A stretch of 11,232 nt of DNA, taken from the NCBI GenBank assembly GCA_945865855.1, contig CAMBES010000039.1:1-11232 (forward strand). The letters are read 5' to 3'. Each line of letters begins with the position of its first letter. Positions within the stretch are counted from its first letter, which is position 1. Made by a program: the position numbers and the translations under genes. The notes beneath the pieces were generated by a model. It had not been told where the DNA came from, did no database searches, and saw nothing but the letters and a program-made list of their open reading frames with translations. Origin of the DNA: Rhizobium sp. Q54 (lineage in GTDB: Bacteria; Pseudomonadota; Alphaproteobacteria; Rickettsiales; UBA1997). Positions 1-6,933 of the stretch are shown piece by piece.

Positions 1-981
1 GAAGAATCGGAAACCATCATCATCTGCGACGGGTCGAACTCTGGCGAAGTCTTCACCGGCTTTCGCGGAATCCTTTCCTCGACGATGGGGAAAATAGCCA
101 AGAAAGCCGAGATTGATGACGACTACCTCCGCGCATTTCTGGCTTCCACTTTTGATGTCTTCAACGGAGCGAAAACTGGCGCTGCAATTCCACACCTCGA
201 TAAAGAGGCCATGTATCAGCTCCAGTTCCCTTTCCCCCCGCTGGCCGAACAGCAGCGGATCGTCGGGCTGCTGGACGAAGCGTTTGCGGGCATCGCCACC
301 GCCAAAGCCAACGCTGAAAAGAACCTCCAAAACGCCCGAGCCCTCTTCGAAAGCCACCTCCAATCCGTCTTCACCCAGCGCGGCCCAGGGTGGGTGGAGA
401 AGCGACTCGTTGAGGTCTCGCTAGAATTTGGACGCGGCAAGTCCAAGCACCGCCCTCGCAATGAGCCGAAACTTTACGATGGCCCATATCCGTTCATTCA
501 AACCGGCGACATCAGTAACGCAGACCACTGGCTGACCGATTACACCCAGACCTATAGCGAGCTTGGGCTATCGCAAAGTCGATTGTGGCCGAAGGGAACT
601 ATCTGCATTGCAATCGTGGGAGCGACCGTCGGTGAGACTGCAATCCTCGACTTTGAATCCTGCTTTCCAGACAGCGTCATCGGAATCGTCGTCAACGCCC
701 AGTTCGCCGATAACGAGTATGTCGAATTTCTGCTCCAGTCCTTCAAATCGCTGCTGAAGGAGAAGGGCAAAGGCACTGCACGGGACAACATCAACCTCGG
801 GACATTCGAGAACCAAATGTTTCCGTTCCCGTCTCTGAAACGGCAGAAGGAAATCGTGGCCACACTCAATTCCCTCCGCGAAGAAACCCAAAGCCTAGCC
901 CACATCTTTGAGCGGAAACTCACCACGCTTACAGCATTGAAGAAGTCCCTCCTCCACCAAGCCTTCACCGGTCAACTTTAA
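1..981 (+). CDS. hsdS: Type I restriction-modification specificity subunit HsdS (5' end cut by the window edge)
   Basis: This is the DNA-recognition subunit of a type I restriction-modification enzyme, which would guide HsdM methylation and HsdR cleavage. The reading frame is open to the left edge, so the ATG at 85 is internal. About 326 residues are visible. In order they are the tail of the first target-recognition domain, a central conserved helix (LAEQQRIVGLLDEAF, nt about 241-370), the second target-recognition domain (to about nt 820), and a C-terminal helix (LKRQKEIVATLNSL onward). The C-terminal helix repeats the plan of the central one and ends in HQAFTGQL, the usual HsdS close. This half-repeat layout is the family hallmark. 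hsdM is expected off the left edge. Base composition is visibly more GC-rich than in the following genes, so this gene may have a different origin. Family call is secure; target sequence cannot be read. Confidence 0.93.
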   Translation, partial: EESETIIICDGSNSGEVFTGFRGILSSTMGKIAKKAEIDDDYLRAFLASTFDVFNGAKTGAAIPHLDKEAMYQLQFPFPPLAEQQRIVGLLDEAFAGIATAKANAEKNLQNARALFESHLQSVFTQRGPGWVEKRLVEVSLEFGRGKSKHRPRNEPKLYDGPYPFIQTGDISNADHWLTDYTQTYSELGLSQSRLWPKGTICIAIVGATVGETAILDFESCFPDSVIGIVVNAQFADNEYVEFLLQSFKSLLKEKGKGTARDNINLGTFENQMFPFPSLKRQKEIVATLNSLREETQSLAHIFERKLTTLTALKKSLLHQAFTGQL

Positions 982-1003
982 ACCCAATTATCCAAAGAAA
1001 AAA

Positions 1004-2077
1004 ATGTCAAACAAACCCGTGAAAAAAAAGAAACCTCAAATCGCCCTAAACAATTTTGTTCGCTCATCAGCGGCGGAATATCTGACCTTTATTGCCGCTA
1101 GTGGTGAAGGTGGGGTTGAGGCAATTTATGCCGATGAAAATGTTTGGCTCACGCAAAAAATGATGGGGCTGCTTTATGGCATTGAAACTCAGACCATCAA
1201 CTATCACTTAAAAAAGATTTTTTCTGACAGCGAACTGGAAGAAAATTCAGTTATTCGAAATTTTCGAATAACTGCTGCCGACGGTAAGAGTTACAACACT
1301 CAGCATTACAACCTAGCTGCAATCATTGCCGTGGGTTACAAAGTTAGCTCTGAGCGTGCTGTTCAGTTTCGCAAATGGGCAACCAACATTGTTGAATCCT
1401 TTGCGATCAAGGGTTACGCGATGGATGACGAGCGATTGAAGAATGACGGATCAGTCCTTACAAAAAAATATTTTGAAGAGCAGTTGCAGCGTGTTCGGGA
1501 AATACGTCTCTCGGAACGCAAGTTTTACCAAAAGATCACCGATATTTATTCTACTTCAATTGACTACGATGTTACGGCGCAGGCAACCAAGAGATTTTTT
1601 GCCACCGTGCAAAACAAGTTGCACTGGGCTATTCATGGTCAAACGGCAGCAGAAGTAATTTGCGACCGCGCCAACGCTGAGAAGCCAAACATGGGACTAA
1701 CTTCGTGGCAGGATGCACCTAGCGGAAAGGTTCAAAAATTTGATGTTGTCATTGCCAAGAATTATCTAACAGAGGGTGAAATGGAGCAGCTGCAACGTTT
1801 AGTTTCAGCCTATCTCGAAATGGCTGAAGACATGGCGCTGCGACAAATTCCAATGACAATGCAAGACTGGGAAATTCGCCTGAACCGTTTCATCGAAGTA
1901 ACAGAACGAGTGGTTTTGAACGATGCTGGAAAAGTTACGGCGGAAATCGCTAAAGCGTTTGCAGAAAGTGAATTTGAGAAATACCGGATCATGCAAGATC
2001 GGTTGTTCGAATCAGACTTTGATCGTCACATCAAGAAAATTAACCTCTCCGAGGCCGACTCAAAACAAACAAAATAA
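1004..2077 (+). CDS. RhuM-family protein within the restriction locus
   Basis: A 357-residue protein of the virulence RhuM family, named after a Salmonella pathogenicity-island gene of unresolved biochemical role. Recognition rests on the family wording: VWLTQKMMGLLYGIETQTIN (about residues 47-66, resembling a helix-turn-helix), NSVIRNFRITAADG (81-94), HYNLAAIIAVGYKVSSERAV (101-120), and a helical C-terminal half containing NKLHWAIHGQTAAEVI and KPNMGLTSW. The start at 1004 follows an A-rich leader without a clear Shine-Dalgarno and sits 22 bases after hsdS. RhuM genes are often found inside type I restriction loci, and this placement between hsdS and the nuclease gene fits that. A DNA-binding or regulatory role is inference only. 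A 25-base palindrome lies inside the coding sequence (1249-1273). No signal peptide or membrane segment is visible. Confidence 0.85.
   Translation: MSNKPVKKKKPQIALNNFVRSSAAEYLTFIAASGEGGVEAIYADENVWLTQKMMGLLYGIETQTINYHLKKIFSDSELEENSVIRNFRITAADGKSYNTQHYNLAAIIAVGYKVSSERAVQFRKWATNIVESFAIKGYAMDDERLKNDGSVLTKKYFEEQLQRVREIRLSERKFYQKITDIYSTSIDYDVTAQATKRFFATVQNKLHWAIHGQTAAEVICDRANAEKPNMGLTSWQDAPSGKVQKFDVVIAKNYLTEGEMEQLQRLVSAYLEMAEDMALRQIPMTMQDWEIRLNRFIEVTERVVLNDAGKVTAEIAKAFAESEFEKYRIMQDRLFESDFDRHIKKINLSEADSKQTK
1249..1273. repeat. Perfect 12-bp inverted repeat with one-base centre inside rhuM
   Basis: The arms AGTTATTCGAAA (1249-1260) and TTTCGAATAACT (1262-1273) are exact reverse complements around a single T at 1261. 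The stretch encodes the conserved RhuM residues around VIRNFRIT, so the symmetry may be coincidental to coding. It could equally act as an operator-like site or, less likely given the one-base centre, an RNA hairpin. Confidence 0.6.
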
Positions 2078-2096
2078 ATTAAGTAACCAAACGATT

Positions 2097-3020
2097 ATGA
2101 GAAGCTACTACCGCATCATGCTTGGCAAGAAAAGTGTTTATTCCGAAGAATGTTTTGCTGGCAATTTTATTGGCACAGATTTTGGAATTAACCAAGACTT
2201 AACAAATAAACTGCCAGAAGAATGGCGGGCTTTTAACAAAAAATTTATTCCAGTCTTTCTCGCTTCGCACCCAGACAAAACGAAGATTGGCGCAGGATTA
2301 GCTTGTGGCTCGGTTTGGGTAGTGTCTAAAGGTCTTAAAAAGACTGACATCGTGCTTTGTCCTGATGGCGCAGGTAGGTATCGCGTCGGTGAAGTTAGTG
2401 GCGATTATTACTACGAATCTGGTAAGATTTTGTGCCACCGGCGGCCAGTTACATGGCTAAATGTAATCATCGAACGAACAGCGATGAGTGAAGCGCTAAA
2501 AAACTCTAGCGGATCAATTGGCACTTCCAGCAACATCACCAAACATGCTAATGAGATTGAAAAGCTTCTTGGAGGGTCATCAGCACCAAAACTTATTTCG
2601 ACAGATTTATCCATTGAAGACCCATCTTCGTTTGCCCTAGAAGAACATTTGGAAGAATTTCTAATTAAAAACTGGTCACACACTGAATTAGGGAAAGATT
2701 ACGATATTTACGAAGAGGATGGCGAAAAGGCTCAACAATATCAAACCGATACTGGCCCACTAGACATTCTTGCCATCAGCAAAGACAAAAAGCGCTTACT
2801 AGTTATAGAATTGAAGAAAGGGCGAGCTAGTGATGCAGTGGTCGGTCAAACACTTCGTTACATGAGTTTTGTGCAAGATGAACTAGCTGAAAATGGGCAA
2901 GTAGTGCTTGGTGTAATCATTGCTCATGAGGATGATAAAAGGATCAGGCGCGCTTTGACGATGACGCCAAACATTACTTTTTATCGTTATCAAGTGAGTT
3001 TCAAACTGATGCTGACGTGA
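2097..3020 (+). CDS. PUA/EVE-like domain fused to a NucS-type PD-(D/E)xK nuclease
   Basis: A 307-residue probable restriction nuclease. The C-terminal domain (about 175-307) carries a PD-(D/E)xK active site: D223 in GPLDIL, then E238 and K240 in VIELKKG, followed by Q251 in VVGQTLRYM. This wording matches the C-terminal domain of the NucS/DUF91 group. The N-terminal part (about 1-160) has GLACGSVWVVSKGLKKTDIV, a GRYRVGEVSGDYYY strand pair and GSIGTSSNITKHANEIEKLL. It resembles the PUA/EVE-like reader modules found in Mrr-type modification-dependent nucleases. The frame is open upstream to 1923, but that overlaps rhuM and reads unlike the family; the ATG at 2097 gives the family-like MRSYYRIMLGKKS and lies 19 bases after the rhuM stop. 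It lies between rhuM and hsdR, co-directional, so it is probably co-transcribed with them. Nuclease fold is well supported; recognition of modified bases is inference. Confidence 0.78.
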   Translation: MRSYYRIMLGKKSVYSEECFAGNFIGTDFGINQDLTNKLPEEWRAFNKKFIPVFLASHPDKTKIGAGLACGSVWVVSKGLKKTDIVLCPDGAGRYRVGEVSGDYYYESGKILCHRRPVTWLNVIIERTAMSEALKNSSGSIGTSSNITKHANEIEKLLGGSSAPKLISTDLSIEDPSSFALEEHLEEFLIKNWSHTELGKDYDIYEEDGEKAQQYQTDTGPLDILAISKDKKRLLVIELKKGRASDAVVGQTLRYMSFVQDELAENGQVVLGVIIAHEDDKRIRRALTMTPNITFYRYQVSFKLMLT

Positions 3021-3060
3021 CGGCGTAAATAAAAACAAATCTTCAACAAAAGCAAAAACC

Positions 3061-5472
3061 ATGAACGAAGCAGAAACTAGAGCAGAACATATTGATCCGG
3101 CGCTTGCGGCAGCTGGTTGGGGCGTTGTTACGGAAAGTCGTATTCGTCGGGAATTTTCTATTGTGCCGGGGCGAATAGAGGGTCGGGGCAAGCGTGGCAA
3201 GTCGCTTACAGCGGATTATGTGTTGGAATATCGCGGCATTAAACTTGCTGTTATTGAGGCCAAAAGTTGGAACGAAGAAGTTACTGAAGGTGTGGCACAG
3301 GCCAAGAATTATGCGGACAAATTGGCTATTCGATTTGCTTATTCAACCAACGGAAAAGGCATTTACGCTATTGATGCGAAGACGGGCAAAGAAAGTGAGC
3401 AACTAAAATATCCTACTCCTGACGAGCTTTGGACAAAAACTTTTGCCGAAGAAAATGCCAAGGAGAAAATTTGGCGCGATCGTTTTGCAGCAGTGCAATT
3501 TTCTGACAAAAGTGGAAGTTGGGCGATTCGGTTTTATCAAGAATTGGCGGTTAACCGTGTGCTTGAAGCTATTGCTGCAAATAAAAATCGAATCTTGCTA
3601 ACCCTTGCAACAGGCACTGGCAAGACCTCGATTGCCTTTCAAATTATTTGGAAATTGTTTCAAAGTCGTTGGAATTTGAGTAATGAGCCATCGCGCCGTC
3701 CGCGCGTTTTATTTCTTGCAGATCGCAACATTTTGGCAACTCAAGCGCGTAACGATTTTACTTCCTTTGCTGCATTTGAAGACAATGCGTTAGAGCGAAT
3801 TTCTCCCGACGAGATTAAGAAAAAAGGTCGCGTGCCAACAAATGCGAGCATCTTCTTCACAATCTTTCAAACCTTCATGAGCGGGCCGCTGAAAGATGGT
3901 CAGCCTTCGCCTTACTTCGGAGATTATCCAAAAGATTTTTTTGATCTTATTGTCATTGATGAGTGCCATCGCGGCGGCGCAAATGATGAAGGCAATTGGC
4001 GGGCGATTCTTGATTATTTCTCACCAGCGGTGCAACTCGGTCTTACCGCTACTCCAAAGCGCAAAGACAATGTGGACACCTACGCTTATTTCGGAGAACC
4101 GGTTTATGTCTACTCGCTCAAGGAAGGAATTAACGACGGATTTTTAACACCATTTCGAGTTAGACAAATTTCAACGACGCTTGATGAGTATGTTTTTACT
4201 CCAGATGACACGGTGGTTGATGGCGAAATTGAAGTGGGCAAGCTCTACGAAGAAAAGGATTTCAACGCAACTATTGAGATCAAAGAGCGCGAGGCTTATC
4301 GCGTGAAATTATTCATGGAGCAAATAAATCAGAATGAAAAAACTTTGGTATTCTGTGCCAATCAAAACCATGCACTACTGGTGCGCGACCTCATTAACCA
4401 AATTAAAACCAGCAAGGATCCTGGATATTGCCAACGCGTTACGGCCGACGATGGTAAACTTGGCGATCAACATCTTCGCGATTTTCAAGATAATGATCTG
4501 ACAATTCCAACAATCTTGACCACTTCACAGAAGCTCTCCACCGGTGTGGATGCGCGTAATATTCGTAACATTGTTTTGCTTCGCCCGGTAACCAACATGA
4601 TTGAGTTCAAGCAAATCATCGGCCGTGGCACGCGACTCTTCGATAATAAAGATTATTTTACGATTTATGATTTTGTAAAAGCTCACCATCGCTTCAGCGA
4701 CAATGATTGGGACGGCGATCCGATTGAGCCAGAAATTTGCTCGAAATGCGGCACTCAGCCGTGTATTTGCGAAATAAAATTACCGAAACCCTGTGCATTG
4801 TGCGATAAGAGTCCGTGTGAATGCGCGAAAGAACCTTGTTCAAAATGCGCTCAGCTTCCGTGTATTTGTAGAAAAAAAATAAAAGTGAAACTTGCCGACA
4901 ATAAAGAGCGCACGATTCAAAGCATGAGTGTGACTAGCTTCTGGCATCCAGATGGTACGCCGATGTCTTCACAGCAATTTATGGAAACACTTTTCGGTAA
5001 ATTGCCCGAATTCTTTAAAAATGAGGAAGAGTTGCGCGAACTTTGGAGCCAGCCAGATACTCGCGCTAAACTGTTACAAGGATTGGCAGAAAAAGGGTTT
5101 GGGCGAGATCAATTGGAGGAAATGCAAAAAGTTATTAATGCTGAAAAAAGTGATTTGTTTGACGTGTTAGCTCATGTTGCTTACGCCTTACCAGCCTTAA
5201 GTCGTAAGGATCGCGCCACTAATGCGAAGGTGGAAATTGCCAATCACTTCAACAGCAAACAGCGGGAATTTCTTAATTTCGTGTTAGAGCATTACACTCA
5301 AACTGGGGTTGAAGAATTAGAAAAGGAGAAGCTTACGCCATTACTTCGCATTAGATATGGAGCCATTAATGACGCCACTTCTGACCTAGGAAGTCCGGCG
5401 GAAATTCGTTTAATTTTTAGTAATTTTCAAAGGTATTTATATCAGCCGGAATCTAGCGGTTTGCGACTCTAA
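3061..5472 (+). CDS. hsdR: Type I restriction enzyme motor/nuclease subunit HsdR, EcoEI type
   Basis: An 803-residue ATP-dependent translocase and endonuclease subunit. The N-terminal PD-(D/E)xK nuclease shows D52 (ADYVL), E67 and K69 (VIEAKSW), followed by a QAKNYADK helix. The superfamily 2 helicase core has Walker A ATGTGKT (183-189), motif II DECH (300-303), motif III LTATPKR (328-334) and motif VI QIIGRGTRL (518-526). A linker at 560-603 holds three copies of C-x2-C-x4-C-x-C. After it comes the EcoEI-type C-terminal domain, including SFWHPDGTPMSSQQFMETLF and SDLFDVLAHVAYALP, which docks on the methylase core. Length is normal for this subtype and no frameshift is seen. It starts 40 bases after the nuclease gene, with no clear Shine-Dalgarno. 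Together with HsdS and an off-window HsdM it would form a complete type I system. Confidence 0.95.
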   Translation: MNEAETRAEHIDPALAAAGWGVVTESRIRREFSIVPGRIEGRGKRGKSLTADYVLEYRGIKLAVIEAKSWNEEVTEGVAQAKNYADKLAIRFAYSTNGKGIYAIDAKTGKESEQLKYPTPDELWTKTFAEENAKEKIWRDRFAAVQFSDKSGSWAIRFYQELAVNRVLEAIAANKNRILLTLATGTGKTSIAFQIIWKLFQSRWNLSNEPSRRPRVLFLADRNILATQARNDFTSFAAFEDNALERISPDEIKKKGRVPTNASIFFTIFQTFMSGPLKDGQPSPYFGDYPKDFFDLIVIDECHRGGANDEGNWRAILDYFSPAVQLGLTATPKRKDNVDTYAYFGEPVYVYSLKEGINDGFLTPFRVRQISTTLDEYVFTPDDTVVDGEIEVGKLYEEKDFNATIEIKEREAYRVKLFMEQINQNEKTLVFCANQNHALLVRDLINQIKTSKDPGYCQRVTADDGKLGDQHLRDFQDNDLTIPTILTTSQKLSTGVDARNIRNIVLLRPVTNMIEFKQIIGRGTRLFDNKDYFTIYDFVKAHHRFSDNDWDGDPIEPEICSKCGTQPCICEIKLPKPCALCDKSPCECAKEPCSKCAQLPCICRKKIKVKLADNKERTIQSMSVTSFWHPDGTPMSSQQFMETLFGKLPEFFKNEEELRELWSQPDTRAKLLQGLAEKGFGRDQLEEMQKVINAEKSDLFDVLAHVAYALPALSRKDRATNAKVEIANHFNSKQREFLNFVLEHYTQTGVEELEKEKLTPLLRIRYGAINDATSDLGSPAEIRLIFSNFQRYLYQPESSGLRL

Positions 5473-5590
5473 AAAATATCTTTTGTTCAAAGATGAGTGT
5501 CGATGCTCAAAAAAACTGGGCAATGCTGGCGTAAAATAACCCTTGTTGATCCAGTCAAATCAAGGTTCCGGGAAATAAACTCCAAGGAAA
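5473..5590. other. Non-coding flank behind hsdR
   Basis: No gene is recognisable; all frames are short. A small hairpin with 6-bp stem (ATCTTT at 5478-5483, AAAGAT at 5489-5494, 5-base loop) lies just after the hsdR stop but has no following T run, so it is at best a weak terminator. This stretch may be the decayed 5' part of the relic gene that follows. Confidence 0.4.
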
Positions 5591-5769
5591 AACCCTGAAC
5601 TCATCTTAGATCAACATCTATTTAGCAGAACTTACTCGTCTCAGATGAATGCTTTAAAAAATATCGTAATAAGGGTGATCAGAAAATTACCGTTGAGCAC
5701 ATTAGCGTTAATGACGGTGAAAAGCTTTTTATTGGAACGCAGCTAATCTCAAGATCAATAATGACCTAA
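5591..5769 (+). pseudogene. Frameshifted relic of a small alphaproteobacterial protein (QKVTVEHV-type C-terminus)
   Basis: Two adjacent frames together read like the C-terminus of a small protein family common in alphaproteobacterial genomes and mobile DNA, whose members end in wording like QKVTVEHVHVHEGGQAIVG. The first frame (from about 5591) gives LFSRTYSSQMNALK, and after a one-base loss in the A run at 5656-5661 the second frame continues KYRNKGDQKITVEHISVNDG and stops at 5767-5769. In the upstream frame a stop codon precedes the relic at 5573-5575, and there is no credible start. Function of the intact family is unknown to me. It lies between the restriction locus and the 3' end of tRNA-fMet, where decayed mobile genes often collect. 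The match is from memory of the motif, so identity is moderate. Confidence 0.45.
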
Positions 5770-5800
5770 AGGAACTGATAAACTGAGAGCTGAAGAAATG

Positions 5801-5820
5801 AAAATAAGGCTAAAACCTTG
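5801..5820 (-). terminator. Weak terminator candidate behind tRNA-fMet
   Basis: On the minus-strand transcript, a short stem formed by AAGGT and GCCTT (four Watson-Crick pairs and one G-U, four-base loop) lies 8 bases past the tRNA CCA and is followed by ATTTTCATTT. The stem is short, so the call is tentative. Confidence 0.35.
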
Positions 5821-5827
5821 TGTGTCT

Positions 5828-5904
5828 TGGTTGCGGGGGAAGGATTTGAACCTCCGACCTTCAGGTTATGAGCCTGACAAGCTACCGTGCTGCTCTACCC
5901 CGCG
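5828..5904 (-). tRNA. Initiator tRNA-fMet (CAT)
   Basis: A complete 77-nt tRNA with encoded CCA. The anticodon loop CTCATAA gives CAU. Three initiator features are visible: the unpaired C1 x A72 at the acceptor end (CGCGGGG against CCCCGCA), the A11:U24 pair in the D stem, and a G30:C40, G31:C39 anticodon stem. Pair 29:41 is A:U instead of the usual G:C, a variant I recall from alphaproteobacterial initiators. This is therefore the initiator, not the elongator. Its 3' end faces the relic and restriction locus on the left, which makes it a candidate anchor for that block. Its T arm is almost identical to that of tRNA-Asn at 10414. Confidence 0.96.
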
Positions 5905-5946
5905 CCAAGAAAAGTGAAACTTAAGATCTGCATCAAGAGGTGGCGC

Positions 5947-5975
5947 AACCTAGAGATGGGTTATCTAAATGACAA
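5947..5975 (-). promoter_or_regulatory. Stable-RNA promoter of tRNA-fMet
   Basis: Reading on the minus strand, a -35 TTGTCA (5975-5970) is separated by 17 bases from a -10 TAGGTT (5952-5947), followed by the GC-rich discriminator GCGCC. Start would be near 5940, leaving a leader of about 36 bases before the tRNA. The -10 and discriminator match those upstream of tRNA-Asn. Confidence 0.6.
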
Positions 5976-6012
5976 GTGGTTAACTTGAGAAAGATTGCGC
6001 GATACCTTGGAT

Positions 6013-6089
6013 TGGATCTTCGCCTTCGCGGGGATGGTGCTGTAAGTAATTTAATCACTAGCCTCGCCCTTCCCCGCAGGCAAAATCCA
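6013..6089. repeat. Inverted pair of REP-like GC-rich sequences
   Basis: The left arm (6013-6037) runs TGGATCTTCGCCTTCGCGGG and onward. The right arm (6067-6089), read on the minus strand, is TGGATTTTGCCTGCGGGGAA and onward. The two arms therefore face each other about 29 bases apart as an imperfect inverted repeat. The wording resembles the dispersed TGGAT-cc-GCCTGCGCGGG palindromic repeats of many alphaproteobacteria. It sits between ndk and tRNA-fMet, where it could stabilise or end the ndk transcript. Confidence 0.5.
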
Positions 6090-6097
6090 GAGTGAAA

Positions 6098-6520
6098 TTA
6101 CTCTATGATTTCAGAAGCAGCGAAGAAGAAAGCGATTTCATTCTTAGCATTTTCTAAACTGTCAGAACCGTGAACTGAGTTGGCTTCGATTGAAAGAGCG
6201 AACTCTTTGCGGATCGTTCCAGCATCAGCATTTGCAGGGTTTGTTGCACCCATGATTTCGCGGTTTTTGGCAACAGCGTTTTCACCCTTTAGAACTTGAA
6301 CTACAACTGGGCCAGAAGTTATCGACTTCAATAGATCAGCGTAGAATGGGCGTTCACGGTGTACGGCGTAAAATTCACCAGCATTTTTTTCAGAAAGCTG
6401 AACTCTTTTTTGAGCAACAATTTTTAATCCAGCATCTTCAAATTTTGTGTTAATTTTTCCGGTAAGGTTTCTTTGGGTCGCATCTGGTTTAAGGATCGAC
6501 AATGTCATTTCGGTAGCCAT
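6098..6520 (-). CDS. ndk: Nucleoside-diphosphate kinase
   Basis: A 140-residue cytosolic enzyme that moves the terminal phosphate between nucleoside triphosphates and diphosphates by a phosphohistidine ping-pong mechanism, balancing NTP and dNTP pools. Family motifs are complete: TLSILKPDA with K11 near the start, RPFYADLLKSITSGPVVVQV (57-76), GATNPANADAGTIRKEFA (91-108), and the active-site signature NSVHGSDS with catalytic H117. The length is the normal bacterial one. The ATG at 6520 is the only reasonable start. It is divergent from erpA across an 88-base gap. The gene appears monocistronic, ending near the inverted repeat at 6013-6089. Nothing unusual in the protein. Confidence 0.98.
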   Translation of the reverse strand: MATEMTLSILKPDATQRNLTGKINTKFEDAGLKIVAQKRVQLSEKNAGEFYAVHRERPFYADLLKSITSGPVVVQVLKGENAVAKNREIMGATNPANADAGTIRKEFALSIEANSVHGSDSLENAKNEIAFFFAASEIIE

Positions 6521-6608
6521 TTTCTGTAGAAAATTAAAGTTAAAAAAGGGCGCGCAAACTAGGAATTAGCTCTTATTTTCGCAATCATCCAATTCTTAAT
6601 TATTAATA

Positions 6609-6932
6609 ATGAATTCAGTAACTCTCAGTAATTCAGCGCTAGAGCGCATCAGCGAGATTCAATCGAAAGAAAATAATCACGAAAAATTTTTGCGTGTTTC
6701 TATTTCTGGCGGCGGATGTAGCGGCTTTCAATACATCTTCGAGCTAGATGATAAAAGGCGCGAAGATGATTTAGAAATTGAAAAAAATATTGCCGTAACC
6801 GACGAAACCTCCCTGCCCTTTTTAAATGGCGCAGAAATTGACTTCGTTAAGGAGCTCGGCGCATCTTATTTCAAAGTTAATAATCCCAACGCCAAAGCCA
6901 GTTGCGGTTGCGGCTCTTCATTCTCAGTTTAA
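6609..6932 (+). CDS. erpA: A-type Fe-S cluster carrier, ErpA/IscA family
   Basis: A 107-residue HesB-like protein that holds and passes iron-sulfur clusters to apo-enzymes. The three ligand cysteines are present: C37 in GGGCSGFQY, and C99 and C101 in the terminal CGCGSSFSV. The phrase FLNGAEIDFVKELGASYFKV and the terminal NPNAKASCGCGSSFSV favour ErpA over IscA, but the split between them is not firm from sequence alone. The start ATG at 6609 has no clear Shine-Dalgarno. The stop codon is one base before the glyQ start, so the two are expected to be co-transcribed and possibly translationally coupled. No isc or suf genes are in the window. Confidence 0.92.
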   Translation: MNSVTLSNSALERISEIQSKENNHEKFLRVSISGGGCSGFQYIFELDDKRREDDLEIEKNIAVTDETSLPFLNGAEIDFVKELGASYFKVNNPNAKASCGCGSSFSV

Positions 6933-6933
6933 A

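Noticed and set aside
216..968. Long minus-strand frames opposite hsdS
   Set aside because: They are shadows of the GC-rich hsdS coding strand with no recognisable domain.
1923..2096. Longer nuclease protein starting at 1923
   Set aside because: It would overlap rhuM by over 150 bases, and its first 58 residues read as a shadow of the rhuM frame; family-like sequence begins at the ATG at 2097.
4738..4869. Cysteine-rich segment as a separate metallothionein-like gene or a CRISPR-like repeat
   Set aside because: It is in frame inside hsdR with helicase and EcoEI-type C-terminal sequence on both sides; the DNA of the three units is not identical and there are no spacers.
1..5827. Direct repeat of the tRNA-fMet 3' end marking the far border of the restriction block
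   Set aside because: I saw no convincing second copy of the acceptor/T-arm sequence within this part of the window; if it exists it lies off the left edge.
6826..6933. Extended glyQ start at 6826
   Set aside because: It lies inside erpA in another frame, and the conserved GlyQ N-terminus begins exactly at 6934.
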